Below are positions 27,201 to 35,057 of a stretch of DNA of 64,000 bases, in pieces. Source of the DNA: Nocardioides conyzicola (lineage in GTDB: Bacteria; Actinomycetota; Actinomycetes; Propionibacteriales; Nocardioidaceae). The translations under genes and the position numbers were made by a program. The stretch spans positions 2,574,133 to 2,638,132 of the forward strand of contig NZ_BAABKM010000002.1 of NCBI RefSeq assembly GCF_039543825.1. Direction: 5' to 3'. Each line of letters begins with the position of its first letter. Within the stretch, counting starts at the first letter, position 1. The notes under the pieces are model-generated. The model was given only the letters and a program-made list of their open reading frames with translations. It did not search any database and was not told where the DNA came from.

Positions 27201-27542
27201 CTACCAGGACTGCTCGACCAGGCGGATCGCCTCCGACAGGGTGAGGTCGAGGCGGCGCGCGGTGGCGACGTACGCCGCCGCGGCGTCGCGCGCGTTGCCG
27301 CTCGCTCCGGAGACGAACGTCCCGCGACGCCCCTCGGTGCTGATCACGCCGTCGGTCTCGAGCGCCCGGTAGGCCTTGGCGACCGTGTTGGCCGCCAGCC
27401 CGAGCTCGGCGGCGAGCGCGCGGACGGTGGGCAGCCGGGTGCCGGCGGGCAGGTCGCCGGAGGCCGCTCGGTCGGCGATCTGGTGGCGCAGCTGCTCGAA
27501 GGGCGGGACGGCCGAGTCCGAGTCGAGCGGGTGGACCTGCAT
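27201..27542 (-). CDS. GntR family transcriptional regulator (short, YtrA-like)
   Basis: 113 residues from ATG 27542; an in-frame ATG eight codons upstream is also possible. The winged helix spans about 12-78 with PPFEQLRHQIADRAASGDLPAG, RLPTVRALAAELGLAANTVAK and ALETDGVISTEGRRGTFVS. Only about 35 residues follow, too short for a ligand domain, so it belongs to the small YtrA-type group. It is divergent from the pfkB kinase with only 22 bases between starts, which suggests it controls that gene and itself. Confidence 0.88.
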   Translation of the reverse strand: MQVHPLDSDSAVPPFEQLRHQIADRAASGDLPAGTRLPTVRALAAELGLAANTVAKAYRALETDGVISTEGRRGTFVSGASGNARDAAAAYVATARRLDLTLSEAIRLVEQSW

Positions 27543-27564
27543 GTCCGCATGGTAGAGACATCCC

Positions 27565-28485
27565 ATGCAACGCGACGTGCTGGTGGTGGGTGAGTCCCTG
27601 GTCGACATCGTGCACGCGGCCGACGGCTCGAGCAGGGAGTACGCCGGCGGCAGCGCGGCCAACGTCGCCGTCGCGCTCGCGCGGCTCGGGCGTCCGGTGC
27701 AGTTCGTGACGGCCTGGGCCGACGACGAGCGGGGCCAGGTCCTGGCCGACCACCTCGCGGGCGCGGGCGTGCGGCTCGCGACGGACCCACACGTGCTGGC
27801 TCGCACCGCGACGGCCGCTGCGACGCTCGGCGCCGACGGCGCGGCGTCGTACGAGTTCGACCTGGAATGGCGGATCGGACCCGTCGACGTGGACCCGCCG
27901 CCCCTGGTGGTGCACACCTGCTCGCTCGGTGCCGTCCTCGAGCCCGGTGCCGCCGACGTCGTCGCGCTGGTGTCCCGCCTGCGCGAGGTCGCGACGATCA
28001 GCTACGACATCAACGCCCGGCCGGCCATCACCGGCACCGGGCCGGGCGTCGTCGCACTGGTCGAGCGGATGGTCGCGGTCAGCGACCTGGTGAAGGCGTC
28101 GGACGAGGACCTGGCCGCGCTCTACCCGGGCGTCGGCATCGAGGAGGCCGCCCGTCGCCTGCTGAGCCTCGGGCCGGTGGCCGTGGTCGTGACCCGTGGT
28201 CCGGACGGTGCCACCTGGTTCGGCGCCGACACGACCGTCGACGTGGCGTCGCTGCCCGTCGAGGTCGCCGACACGATCGGCGCGGGGGACACCTTCGGAG
28301 CCGCCACCCTCGACGCTCTCTGGGACCGCGGCCGGCTCGGCTCCGGGCAGCGGGCCGCGCTGGCCAGCCTGCCCGCGAGCGAGGTCGCCGAGGTGCTGGC
28401 GCACGCGGCGGGCGCCGCGGCCGTGACGGTGTCACGCCCGGGCGCGGACCCGCCGTACCGCTCGGAGCTCTCAGGCGCGTCCTAG
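27565..28485 (+). CDS. PfkB family carbohydrate kinase
   Basis: 306 residues. Ribokinase-fold motifs: GESLVDIV, YAGGSAANVAVALARLG (signature 1) and DTIGAGDTFGAATLDAL (signature 2, with the catalytic Asp in GAGD). Resembles fructokinases, but the sugar cannot be assigned. Only 22 bases separate its ATG from the divergent GntR start, so the mRNA is probably leaderless. Its TAG stop shares the bases CTAG with the stop of the convergent flavoprotein gene. Confidence 0.9.
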   Translation: MQRDVLVVGESLVDIVHAADGSSREYAGGSAANVAVALARLGRPVQFVTAWADDERGQVLADHLAGAGVRLATDPHVLARTATAAATLGADGAASYEFDLEWRIGPVDVDPPPLVVHTCSLGAVLEPGAADVVALVSRLREVATISYDINARPAITGTGPGVVALVERMVAVSDLVKASDEDLAALYPGVGIEEAARRLLSLGPVAVVVTRGPDGATWFGADTTVDVASLPVEVADTIGAGDTFGAATLDALWDRGRLGSGQRAALASLPASEVAEVLAHAAGAAAVTVSRPGADPPYRSELSGAS

Positions 28486-30155
28486 ACCGGAGCGCCCTCG
28501 GGCGCCGGCGCGAGCCACGCGTGCACGAGGGGTACGACGGACGCACCCTCACCGCTCGCGGAGGCGACCCGCTTCATCGACCCCGCGCGGATGTCGCCGG
28601 CCGCGAAGATGCCGGGCACCGTGGTCGCGAGGTTCTCGGGCGGCAGACCGTCGGTCCAGCGCTCCTTGGGGACGTCGCGGCCCGTGAGCACGAAGCCGCG
28701 CTCGTCGCGGGACACCTCGGGTGGCAGCCAGTCGCAGCGCGGCTCGGCGCCGAGCAGCAGGAAGAGGCCGTACGCCGGGACCTGCTCGCGCTCGCCGGTC
28801 CGCACGTCCTCGAGTCCCAGCCACTCCAGGCGCCCGTCACCACCGCCGTCGACGACCGCCGTGCAGGTGCGCACGGAGATGCGGGAGTTGTACTCGATCT
28901 CGCCGATCAGGTACTGCGACATCGTCTCGGCGAGGTCGGGCCGGCGGACCAGGATCGTGACCGAGCGGGCGAACCGGGCCAGGTGCACGGCCGCCTGGCC
29001 GGCGGAGTTGCCGCCGCCGACGACGTACAAGTCCTGGCCGTCCATCTCGCGGGCGGCCGTCATCGCGGCGCCGTAGTAGACACCGGACCCCACGAGCTGC
29101 TCGACGGGCTCGACGCGCAGCTTGCGGTAGGCGACGCCGCTCGAGATGACGACCGACCGGGCGCGGACCTCCCCGCTCTCGGTGCACAGCACGTGCGGGT
29201 CGCCGTCGAAGCCGGGGCGCAGCTCGTCGACGACCTGGCCGGTGAAGAACTGGGCGCCGAAGCGCAGCGCCTGGTTGCGGGCCCGCTGGGCGAGCCGCAT
29301 CCCGGAGATGCCGCGGGGGAAGCCGAGGTAGTTGCGGATCATCGAGCTGGTGCCGGCCTGGCCGCCGATCGCCTCGGCCTCGAGGATCACGGTCGAGAGG
29401 CCCTCCGACGCGGCGTAGACGGCGGCGGCGAGGCCGGCCGGTCCGCCGCCGACCACGGCGACGTCGACGACGTGCTCCAGGTCGATCTCGGTCGGGGCGC
29501 CGTAGACGTTGATGGCGACGTCTCGCACCGACGTGGCGTGGATGACCTCCCCGTTGGCGCGGCACACGAGCGGGTACGCCGGCTCGCGACCCCACTTCTC
29601 GAGGACGTAGCGTCCGGCGTCGGTGTCGGGCTCCCAGACGCGGCTCGGCATGCCCATCCGGTCGAGGAAGTCGCGGATCGCCATCGTCAGCCCGTCACGC
29701 GACGGCGAGATGATCTTGACGGCGACCACCTCGGGGTCGGGGACGGTCGATCCCCAGTCGGAGAGCAGGTCGGTGATGGCGTTGTGGAACTCCTCGTCGC
29801 GCGTGCCGCGCGGCATCAGGAGGAACGCGTCGTACTTGCCCTTGGCCATGCCGGCGCGCAGGCCGGGTGCGTCGGTGAGGAAGCGGTCCCAGTGGCAGGC
29901 GATCACGCGTCGCGCGGTGGGCACCTTCTCGCGGAGCTTGTGGAAGCAGTGCAGGACCTCCGCGTCCGGCAGCACGGACTCGCTCGCGAACAGCGCGACC
30001 GTGCCGCCCTCGGCGACGATGTCGTGGGTGGTCAGCAGCGCCTCGTGGCAGGAGCGGGCCACCCGAACGTCGTACTCCGCCTGGTAGCGCGCGAAGCCGG
30101 CGAGCATCTCGGTGGGGTGCTCCTCGGAGATGAGGACGATCGAGGGACTGGGCAC
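28482..30155 (-). CDS. Fused pseudo-receiver / thioredoxin reductase-like FAD oxidoreductase lacking the CxxC
   Basis: 557 residues from GTG 30155. Residues 1-130 resemble a response-regulator receiver, but the strand expected to end in the phospho-acceptor Asp reads VALFASES, with no Asp. Residues 140-225 form a second small alpha/beta domain. From 232 a TrxR-like flavoprotein begins: FAD motif VVGGGPAGLAA (235-245), NAD(P) motif VVGGGNSAGQA (378-388) and TVPGIFAAGDIR near the C-terminus. The position where TrxR has CxxC (about 360-363) reads YYGA. Hence disulfide reduction by the usual route is unlikely. Databases call such proteins fused response regulator/thioredoxin-disulfide reductase. 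Confidence 0.85.
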   Translation of the reverse strand: MPSPSIVLISEEHPTEMLAGFARYQAEYDVRVARSCHEALLTTHDIVAEGGTVALFASESVLPDAEVLHCFHKLREKVPTARRVIACHWDRFLTDAPGLRAGMAKGKYDAFLLMPRGTRDEEFHNAITDLLSDWGSTVPDPEVVAVKIISPSRDGLTMAIRDFLDRMGMPSRVWEPDTDAGRYVLEKWGREPAYPLVCRANGEVIHATSVRDVAINVYGAPTEIDLEHVVDVAVVGGGPAGLAAAVYAASEGLSTVILEAEAIGGQAGTSSMIRNYLGFPRGISGMRLAQRARNQALRFGAQFFTGQVVDELRPGFDGDPHVLCTESGEVRARSVVISSGVAYRKLRVEPVEQLVGSGVYYGAAMTAAREMDGQDLYVVGGGNSAGQAAVHLARFARSVTILVRRPDLAETMSQYLIGEIEYNSRISVRTCTAVVDGGGDGRLEWLGLEDVRTGEREQVPAYGLFLLLGAEPRCDWLPPEVSRDERGFVLTGRDVPKERWTDGLPPENLATTVPGIFAAGDIRAGSMKRVASASGEGASVVPLVHAWLAPAPEGAPV

Positions 30156-30192
30156 GGGACAAGCGTAGGCATCGGCGCAATAGAGTTGCGCG

Positions 30193-30996
30193 GTGCGCAT
30201 CCGGATCGACCTCGCCTACGACGGCACCGACTTCCGTGGCTGGGCGGTCCAGCCGGGCCTGCGAACCGTGCAGGGCGAGCTCCAGGTCGCGCTCGCGACC
30301 ATCCTCCGCGTGGAGTCGGTCTCGGTCGTCTGTGCGGGTCGCACCGACGCGGGCGTGCACGCGCGCGGCCAGGTCGTGCACCTCGAGATCGAGGAGCCGC
30401 CCGACCTGGACCGGTTGGTACGCCGCCTCAACGGGCTGCTCGCGCCCGACGTCCGGGTGCGGCGGGTGAGCGTCGCGCCCGAGGGCTTCGACGCCCGCTT
30501 CAGCGCGCTGCGCCGTCACTACGCCTACCGCATCGCCGACAGCGCGGCGGCGCTCGACCCGCTGACGAGGGCCCAGGTGCTCGCCTGGCACCGGCGGCTC
30601 GACCTCGACGTCATGAACGAGGCATCGGCCCTGCTGGTCGGCCGCCACGACTTCGCGTCGTTCTGCAAGCAGCGTGAGGGCGCCACCACGATCCGCACCC
30701 TGGAGCAGCTGTCGTGGGTGCGCGACGAGAGCGGCCTCGTCGTCGGCACCGTCGTCGCGGACGCCTTCTGCCACAGCATGGTCCGCTCGCTCGTCGGCTG
30801 CCTGATCGCCGTCGGCGACGGCCGCAAGCCGGTCGCGTGGGCCGGCGAGGTCCTCCGGGCCGCGGAGCGCCACCAGGGGGTGACCGTGCTGCACGCGCAC
30901 GGGCTCACGCTGGAGCGGGTCGACTACCCGGGCGACGACGAGATGGCGAAGCGGGCCGAGGAGACGCGGGCGAAGCGGGTGGCGGCGGATGCCTGA
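30193..30996 (+). CDS. truA: tRNA pseudouridine(38-40) synthase
   Basis: 267 residues from GTG 30193. The catalytic Asp is in GRTDAGVHA (Asp52). MRIRIDLAYDGTDFRGWAVQP and FDARFSALRRHYAYRI are family hallmarks, and FCHSMVRSLVG lies in the C-terminal half. It converts U38-40 in tRNA anticodon stems. In many actinobacteria truA follows rplQ directly; here four genes lie between. It overlaps the methyltransferase start by 8 bases. Confidence 0.97.
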   Translation: MRIRIDLAYDGTDFRGWAVQPGLRTVQGELQVALATILRVESVSVVCAGRTDAGVHARGQVVHLEIEEPPDLDRLVRRLNGLLAPDVRVRRVSVAPEGFDARFSALRRHYAYRIADSAAALDPLTRAQVLAWHRRLDLDVMNEASALLVGRHDFASFCKQREGATTIRTLEQLSWVRDESGLVVGTVVADAFCHSMVRSLVGCLIAVGDGRKPVAWAGEVLRAAERHQGVTVLHAHGLTLERVDYPGDDEMAKRAEETRAKRVAADA

Positions 30997-31600
30997 CGAG
31001 GAGACCGAGCACTACTTCAGCGCGGACCCGGCGGCGCCGTACGCCCGTGAGACCTTCACCTGCGAGGTCTGGGGCCGCGAGCTGACCCTGGTCAGCGGCG
31101 CCGGCGTCTTCAGCCGCGGGCACCTCGACCACGCGACGGCGGTGCTCTTCCGGGAGACCGAGCCGCCGGTGCAGGGACGCTTCCTCGACCTGGGGTGCGG
31201 GTACGGCGTGATCGGGCTGGCGATCGCCGCCGCCGTACCCCTGGCGTCGGTCACCGCCGTCGAGGTCAACGAGCGCGCGATCGCCCTCGCCAACGAGAAC
31301 GCCCGCGCGATGGGCGTCAACGGCCGCTTCATCGCGTGCCGCCCGGACCAGGTGCCCACCGGTGAGGTGTACGACGAGATCTGGTCGAACCCGCCGATCC
31401 GGATCGGCAAGGAGGCCCTGCACGAGCTGCTGCTGACCTGGCTGCCGCGGCTGGCCCCCGGCGGGCGCGCGGTGATGGTGGTCGGCAAGAACCTGGGCGC
31501 CGACTCGCTCCAGCGGTGGCTCGGCGAGCAGGGCTTCCCCACCGAGCGGCTCGCGAGCGCGAAGGGGTTCCGCGTCCTGGAGACGCGGCGCGCCGACTGA
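30989..31600 (+). CDS. Class I SAM-dependent methyltransferase (RsmC/RlmG-like)
   Basis: 203 residues. The SAM motif is LDLGCGYGVIGLAIA, the acidic post-strand-2 motif is VEVNERAIALANENA, and the catalytic motif is SNPPIRIGK (NPPxxxGK), typical of 16S/23S rRNA guanine N2-methyltransferases of the RsmC/RlmG/YbiN type. Only the catalytic domain is present. It overlaps truA by 8 bases. An rRNA target is likely but the site is unknown. Confidence 0.88.
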   Translation: MPDEETEHYFSADPAAPYARETFTCEVWGRELTLVSGAGVFSRGHLDHATAVLFRETEPPVQGRFLDLGCGYGVIGLAIAAAVPLASVTAVEVNERAIALANENARAMGVNGRFIACRPDQVPTGEVYDEIWSNPPIRIGKEALHELLLTWLPRLAPGGRAVMVVGKNLGADSLQRWLGEQGFPTERLASAKGFRVLETRRAD

Positions 31601-31615
31601 GGCTAGGTTGCCGCC

Positions 31616-32338
31616 ATGAGCGCGGAGGCGATCGCGGCGCCGACCACGCGGCAGCGCCGACCGCGGCTGGGCGATCTCGCCCACTGCGGCATCGCCTGGG
31701 CACTGCTCATCTGCTGCGTGGCGCTGCTCGTCACCGGTCTCGTCGTCGGTGAGCGGACGTCGTCGTACGGCGATCTCCGGGCGGCGGTCGCCCGCGGTGA
31801 CGTCGACTCGGTCGTCGTGACCGGAGGGATGGCCGAGAGCTACATCGGGCGCCAGGACGTGACGGTGCACTGGCGGGACGGTGTCTTCCGGTACCAGGCG
31901 CAGGTCGTCGAGCAGCACCCGCAGCGGCGCACGGAGACGCGGGCCGGCAGGCCCGTCGTCTACAGCGTCGAGGGCGACCTCGCGGAGCGGGACGCCGGTG
32001 TCGTGGTCGAGCGCAGGCCACACGACTTCCCCGAGTACAACGAGGTCTACGGGTGGCGACTTCCGGAGTGGACCTCCGCGGCCACCTTCGTCGTCGGCTT
32101 CACGGGTCTGCTGCTCCTGATCAGTGGGCCGCCGCCACGTCGGGCGACTCGGTGGGCGTGGTTCTGGCTGATGTGGACGGCACCGCCCGTGGGGTTCCTG
32201 GCCTTCGTGGTGCTCAGCGGTGTGCTGTCACCTCGGCCGCCGGCGCAGCGCGGACGTCGCCTGACCGGTGGCTGGGCGTTCCTGCTGGCGGGCGTGGTCG
32301 GTGTGGCATTCAGTGCCGTGCTCGCCGCGTTCGTCTAG
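31616..32338 (+). CDS. Membrane protein of unknown function
   Basis: 240 residues from ATG 31616. Helix 1 at about 28-48 is followed by an outside region of about 110 residues beginning TSSYGDLRAAVARGDVDSVVVTGG. Three further helices lie near 157-175, 186-205 and 220-238. I recognise no domain. The stop TAG overlaps the stop of the convergent isomerase homologue in the sequence CTAG. It may be co-transcribed with truA and the methyltransferase. Confidence 0.75.
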   Translation: MSAEAIAAPTTRQRRPRLGDLAHCGIAWALLICCVALLVTGLVVGERTSSYGDLRAAVARGDVDSVVVTGGMAESYIGRQDVTVHWRDGVFRYQAQVVEQHPQRRTETRAGRPVVYSVEGDLAERDAGVVVERRPHDFPEYNEVYGWRLPEWTSAATFVVGFTGLLLLISGPPPRRATRWAWFWLMWTAPPVGFLAFVVLSGVLSPRPPAQRGRRLTGGWAFLLAGVVGVAFSAVLAAFV

Positions 32339-33009
32339 GGCGCGATCGGCAGCGCCAGCAGGGCGGCGGCCGCAGCGTCGTCCGACGTACGCCGGTGCCA
32401 CAGCAGGAGCAGCACCTCGGCCGCGGGCGCGCGCACCTCGACCACGGGCTCGGCCGCGCCGATCGTGATGGGCTCGGCGTCGACGTCGGTGGCGATGAGG
32501 CGCAGCGTGCCGGGCAGCGGGTCGGTGCGGCCGAGCCGGACCTGGCGCGGGTAGAACTCGGTCGCGACCTCGGCGACGCCGTCCCACGCGAGGGCCGGCT
32601 CGACGGTCCACTCGTCCACGCGGTCGCCGGCGGCGAGCAGGTCGCGCGTGTGCATCAGCGTCTCGTGGGTCTGCCGGCGCAGCCACCAGCCGGCCGTCCG
32701 CTCGGTGCCGAAGGTCCAGGCCGGCACGTCCGGGCCGACCGTGGTGAGGGTGTCGCGCAGGGCGGTTGCGTGGCCGGCGTACCAGCTCGGCAGGTCCGCG
32801 CCCGGCGCCGGCGACTCGGGCTGACCCTCGGGGTTGCCCTCGACCACCGCGTGCTGCGCCCACTGGTGGACGCCGCCGACGTGGTCGACCAGGTCGGTCA
32901 CCGTCCAGCCCGGGCAGGACGGCACGACGGCGACCGGGTCGACCTCGCCGATGGTGCGGGTGAAGTCGTCGGTCGCCGTCGCGAGGAGCGCGTGCCAGTC
33001 GTGCGTCAT
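32335..33009 (-). CDS. Maleylpyruvate isomerase family mycothiol-dependent enzyme homologue
   Basis: 224 residues from ATG 33009. The N-terminal DinB-like metal-binding domain shows VPSCPGWTVTDLVDHVGGVHQW and a second His region RRQTHETLMHTRDLL, where histidines can bind a divalent metal. The C-terminal half (about 135-224) is the alpha/beta domain of this actinobacterial family. True members use mycothiol; the substrate here is unknown. Mycothiol chemistry supports an actinobacterial host. Confidence 0.88.
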   Translation of the reverse strand: MTHDWHALLATATDDFTRTIGEVDPVAVVPSCPGWTVTDLVDHVGGVHQWAQHAVVEGNPEGQPESPAPGADLPSWYAGHATALRDTLTTVGPDVPAWTFGTERTAGWWLRRQTHETLMHTRDLLAAGDRVDEWTVEPALAWDGVAEVATEFYPRQVRLGRTDPLPGTLRLIATDVDAEPITIGAAEPVVEVRAPAAEVLLLLWHRRTSDDAAAAALLALPIAP

Positions 33010-33057
33010 GGTGCGATTGTCGCGGCTGCGTTCAGCCCGCGACATCGATATCCGGGA

Positions 33058-33792
33058 TCACCAGGGCTGGAGGCCGGTCTCGTCGCGGAACGTGCCGCTC
33101 GGACCGCCGTCGGGCAGCGTCGCGAGCTCGAGGAAGACCGACGCTCCCTGCTCCGGCGTACGGAGGCCCTGGAAGTTGTTGAGGTCGGTCGCGACGTAAC
33201 CGGGGCAGCCGGCGTTGATCAGCACGTTGCTGTCCGCGAGCTCCTTGGCGTACTGGATGGTGATCGCGTTGAGGTAGGTCTTGGTGGGGGAGTACGCCGC
33301 GGAGATCGGCCCGTACGCCTCGGCCTGGGCGGTCTGCAGCGCCAGCGAGCCGACCGTGCTCGACACGTTGACGATGCGCGGCGACGAGGCGCGGCGCAGC
33401 AGCGGCAGCATCGCGTTGGTGACCCGGATGACGCCGACGACGTTGGTGTCGACGACCTCGAGGACCTGCGCGGCGCTGACCTTCGTCGGCTCCTGCGGCA
33501 TCCCACCGGTGATGGCGGCGTTGTCGACGAGCACGTCGAGCCCGCCCTCCGCCTCGAGCTGGGCGGCCGCGGCGGCGACGCTCGCGTCGTCGGTCACGTC
33601 GAGCGGGACGCCGAAGACATCGTGCCCGTCGGCCCGGAGCTTGGCCACCGCCTCCTCGCGCCGGCCCGCGTCCCGGGCGCCCACGCCGACCCGGAAGCCG
33701 AGCCGGGACAGGCCCGCGGCGATCTCGTAGCCGATGCCCTTGTTGGCGCCGGTGACCAGTGCTGTCTTCTTCTCGGTGCTGTTCTCAGTCAT
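33058..33792 (-). CDS. Short-chain dehydrogenase/reductase
   Basis: 244 residues from ATG 33792. Cofactor motif TGANKGIG at about 14-21, LVDNAA, then the catalytic set with VNVSSTVGS and AAYSPTKTYLN (Tyr-x3-Lys). It follows the classical SDR plan, similar to carbonyl reductases with the TGANKGIG start. It is divergent from a LysR-type gene, starts being about 70-100 bases apart, which suggests it is the LysR target. Confidence 0.9.
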   Translation of the reverse strand: MTENSTEKKTALVTGANKGIGYEIAAGLSRLGFRVGVGARDAGRREEAVAKLRADGHDVFGVPLDVTDDASVAAAAAQLEAEGGLDVLVDNAAITGGMPQEPTKVSAAQVLEVVDTNVVGVIRVTNAMLPLLRRASSPRIVNVSSTVGSLALQTAQAEAYGPISAAYSPTKTYLNAITIQYAKELADSNVLINAGCPGYVATDLNNFQGLRTPEQGASVFLELATLPDGGPSGTFRDETGLQPW

Positions 33793-33895
33793 GCCTCGAT
33801 CTTGGGCAGGCAGCACCGTGCCGATCCAAGACCGATCGGGTCGGCTCCGATACCGCAGCGGTATGAGCCCAGGTGAGCGACGTACTCTCGATGTC

Positions 33896-34741
33896 GTGGA
33901 GACCCGGGAGCTGCGCTACTTCGTCGCCGTCGCCGAGGAGGCGCACATCGGCCGGGCGGCCGAGCGCCTCGGGATGGCCCAGCCACCCCTGTCGCGCGCC
34001 ATCGCCCAGCTCGAGCGGCGCCTGGGGGCCGACCTGTTCGTGCGCACGCCGCGGGGCGTGACGCTCACGGGGGCCGGCGAGACCCTGCTGCGGGAGGGTC
34101 GGGCGGCGCTGGCCGCGGTCGAGGCCGCCGAGCGCCGTACCCGCCGGGTCGCCGAGGCGGGCGGACGTGCCCCGGTGGTGCTCACCGCCAAGGCCGGTGC
34201 GTCGAGCGAGCTGATGGCCAAGCTGCTCGACGCCTACGCCGCCGAACCCGACGCCGTCGAGGTCGAGGTGCTGCTCAGCGCCCCCGGGCACCAGGCGCCG
34301 ATGCTGCGCGACGGGCGCGCGGACGTCGCGATCCTGCACCGGCCGTTCGACGACCTGAGCGGCTTCGACGTCGACCCGCTGTCCGTCGAGGACCAGGTGC
34401 TGATCCTGCCCGCCGGACACCCGGAGAGCACCCGCACGTCGATGACGGTCGCGGAGGCGACCTCCATCCCCGACCTCCCGCTCCCGCGGTGGCCCCACCT
34501 GGACGGCACCTACCCCGACGGGCCCGGACCGGAGCTGCGCGACCTGACCCAGGTGCTGCAGCTCGTGCGCCTGGGCCGCACCGCGGTCGTGATGCCCGAG
34601 TCGGTGCGCGCCAACCTGCGCGACGGGCTGGCCGTCGTCCCCCTCTCCGACGCTCCCCAGGTCACCACCGTCATCGCCTGGCCGCCGCACAGCACCTCGC
34701 CCGGAGTGGCGGGCCTGGTTCGCACTGCTGCGCGGTTGTGA
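33896..34741 (+). CDS. LysR family transcriptional regulator
   Basis: 281 residues from GTG 33896; an in-frame ATG at 33863 would add 11 residues with no LysR homology. The winged helix is ELRYFVAVAEEAHIGRAAERL followed by AQPPLSRAIAQLERRLGADLF. The effector domain follows, with ADVAILHRPF and VVMPESVR. It is divergent from the SDR gene. About 20 residues shorter than typical LysR proteins at the C-terminus, but complete in pattern. Confidence 0.88.
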   Translation: METRELRYFVAVAEEAHIGRAAERLGMAQPPLSRAIAQLERRLGADLFVRTPRGVTLTGAGETLLREGRAALAAVEAAERRTRRVAEAGGRAPVVLTAKAGASSELMAKLLDAYAAEPDAVEVEVLLSAPGHQAPMLRDGRADVAILHRPFDDLSGFDVDPLSVEDQVLILPAGHPESTRTSMTVAEATSIPDLPLPRWPHLDGTYPDGPGPELRDLTQVLQLVRLGRTAVVMPESVRANLRDGLAVVPLSDAPQVTTVIAWPPHSTSPGVAGLVRTAARL

Positions 34742-35057
34742 CTGTCAGTCGGTTGCGGGTTGTTCGGATTGGTCGCCGATAGGCAGCGCCATGTGCGCTG
34801 GCTGCGGGCCCGCTCGGGTCGGTCGCCGACAGGCAGCTACGCCGGGCAAGGCGGGCTCGGGTCGGCGTCGCCGCCCGGCTTTCTGGTGGTCGTTTCGGCG
34901 GTGGCTGAGGTGAGAGCGCCGCCAGGCCCGAGCCTCGAAAGCACTGCACCAACACCTGCGAAATTGGTCGAGAAGTATTTCCTGAGAATGTCCACATCCC
35001 GGTCAAAACAACGGTTCTGAGCACCTCAATGTCGGTGGCCAGTGCTTGGCTGGACCC
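34742..35057. other. Intergenic region with two 17-bp near-identical direct repeats
   Basis: 316 bases without a credible gene. GGTCGCCGATAGGCAGC (34771-34787) recurs as GGTCGCCGACAGGCAGC (34821-34837), exactly 50 bases apart, with one change. Between them is a hairpin CAGCGC-CATGT-GCGCTG (34784-34800), which could terminate lysR, and the palindrome GCGGGCCCGC near 34804. The last 100 bases are AT-richer than the surroundings and probably hold the promoter of the HNH gene. Short frames here have no homology. Confidence 0.6.

Noticed and set aside
28482..30155. trxB (thioredoxin reductase)
   Set aside because: The CxxC redox pair is absent and a large N-terminal fusion is present.
27867..30677. 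936-residue plus-strand open frame
   Set aside because: It crosses the kinase, the antisense of the flavoprotein and truA in wrong frames; low-complexity Arg/Gly composition.
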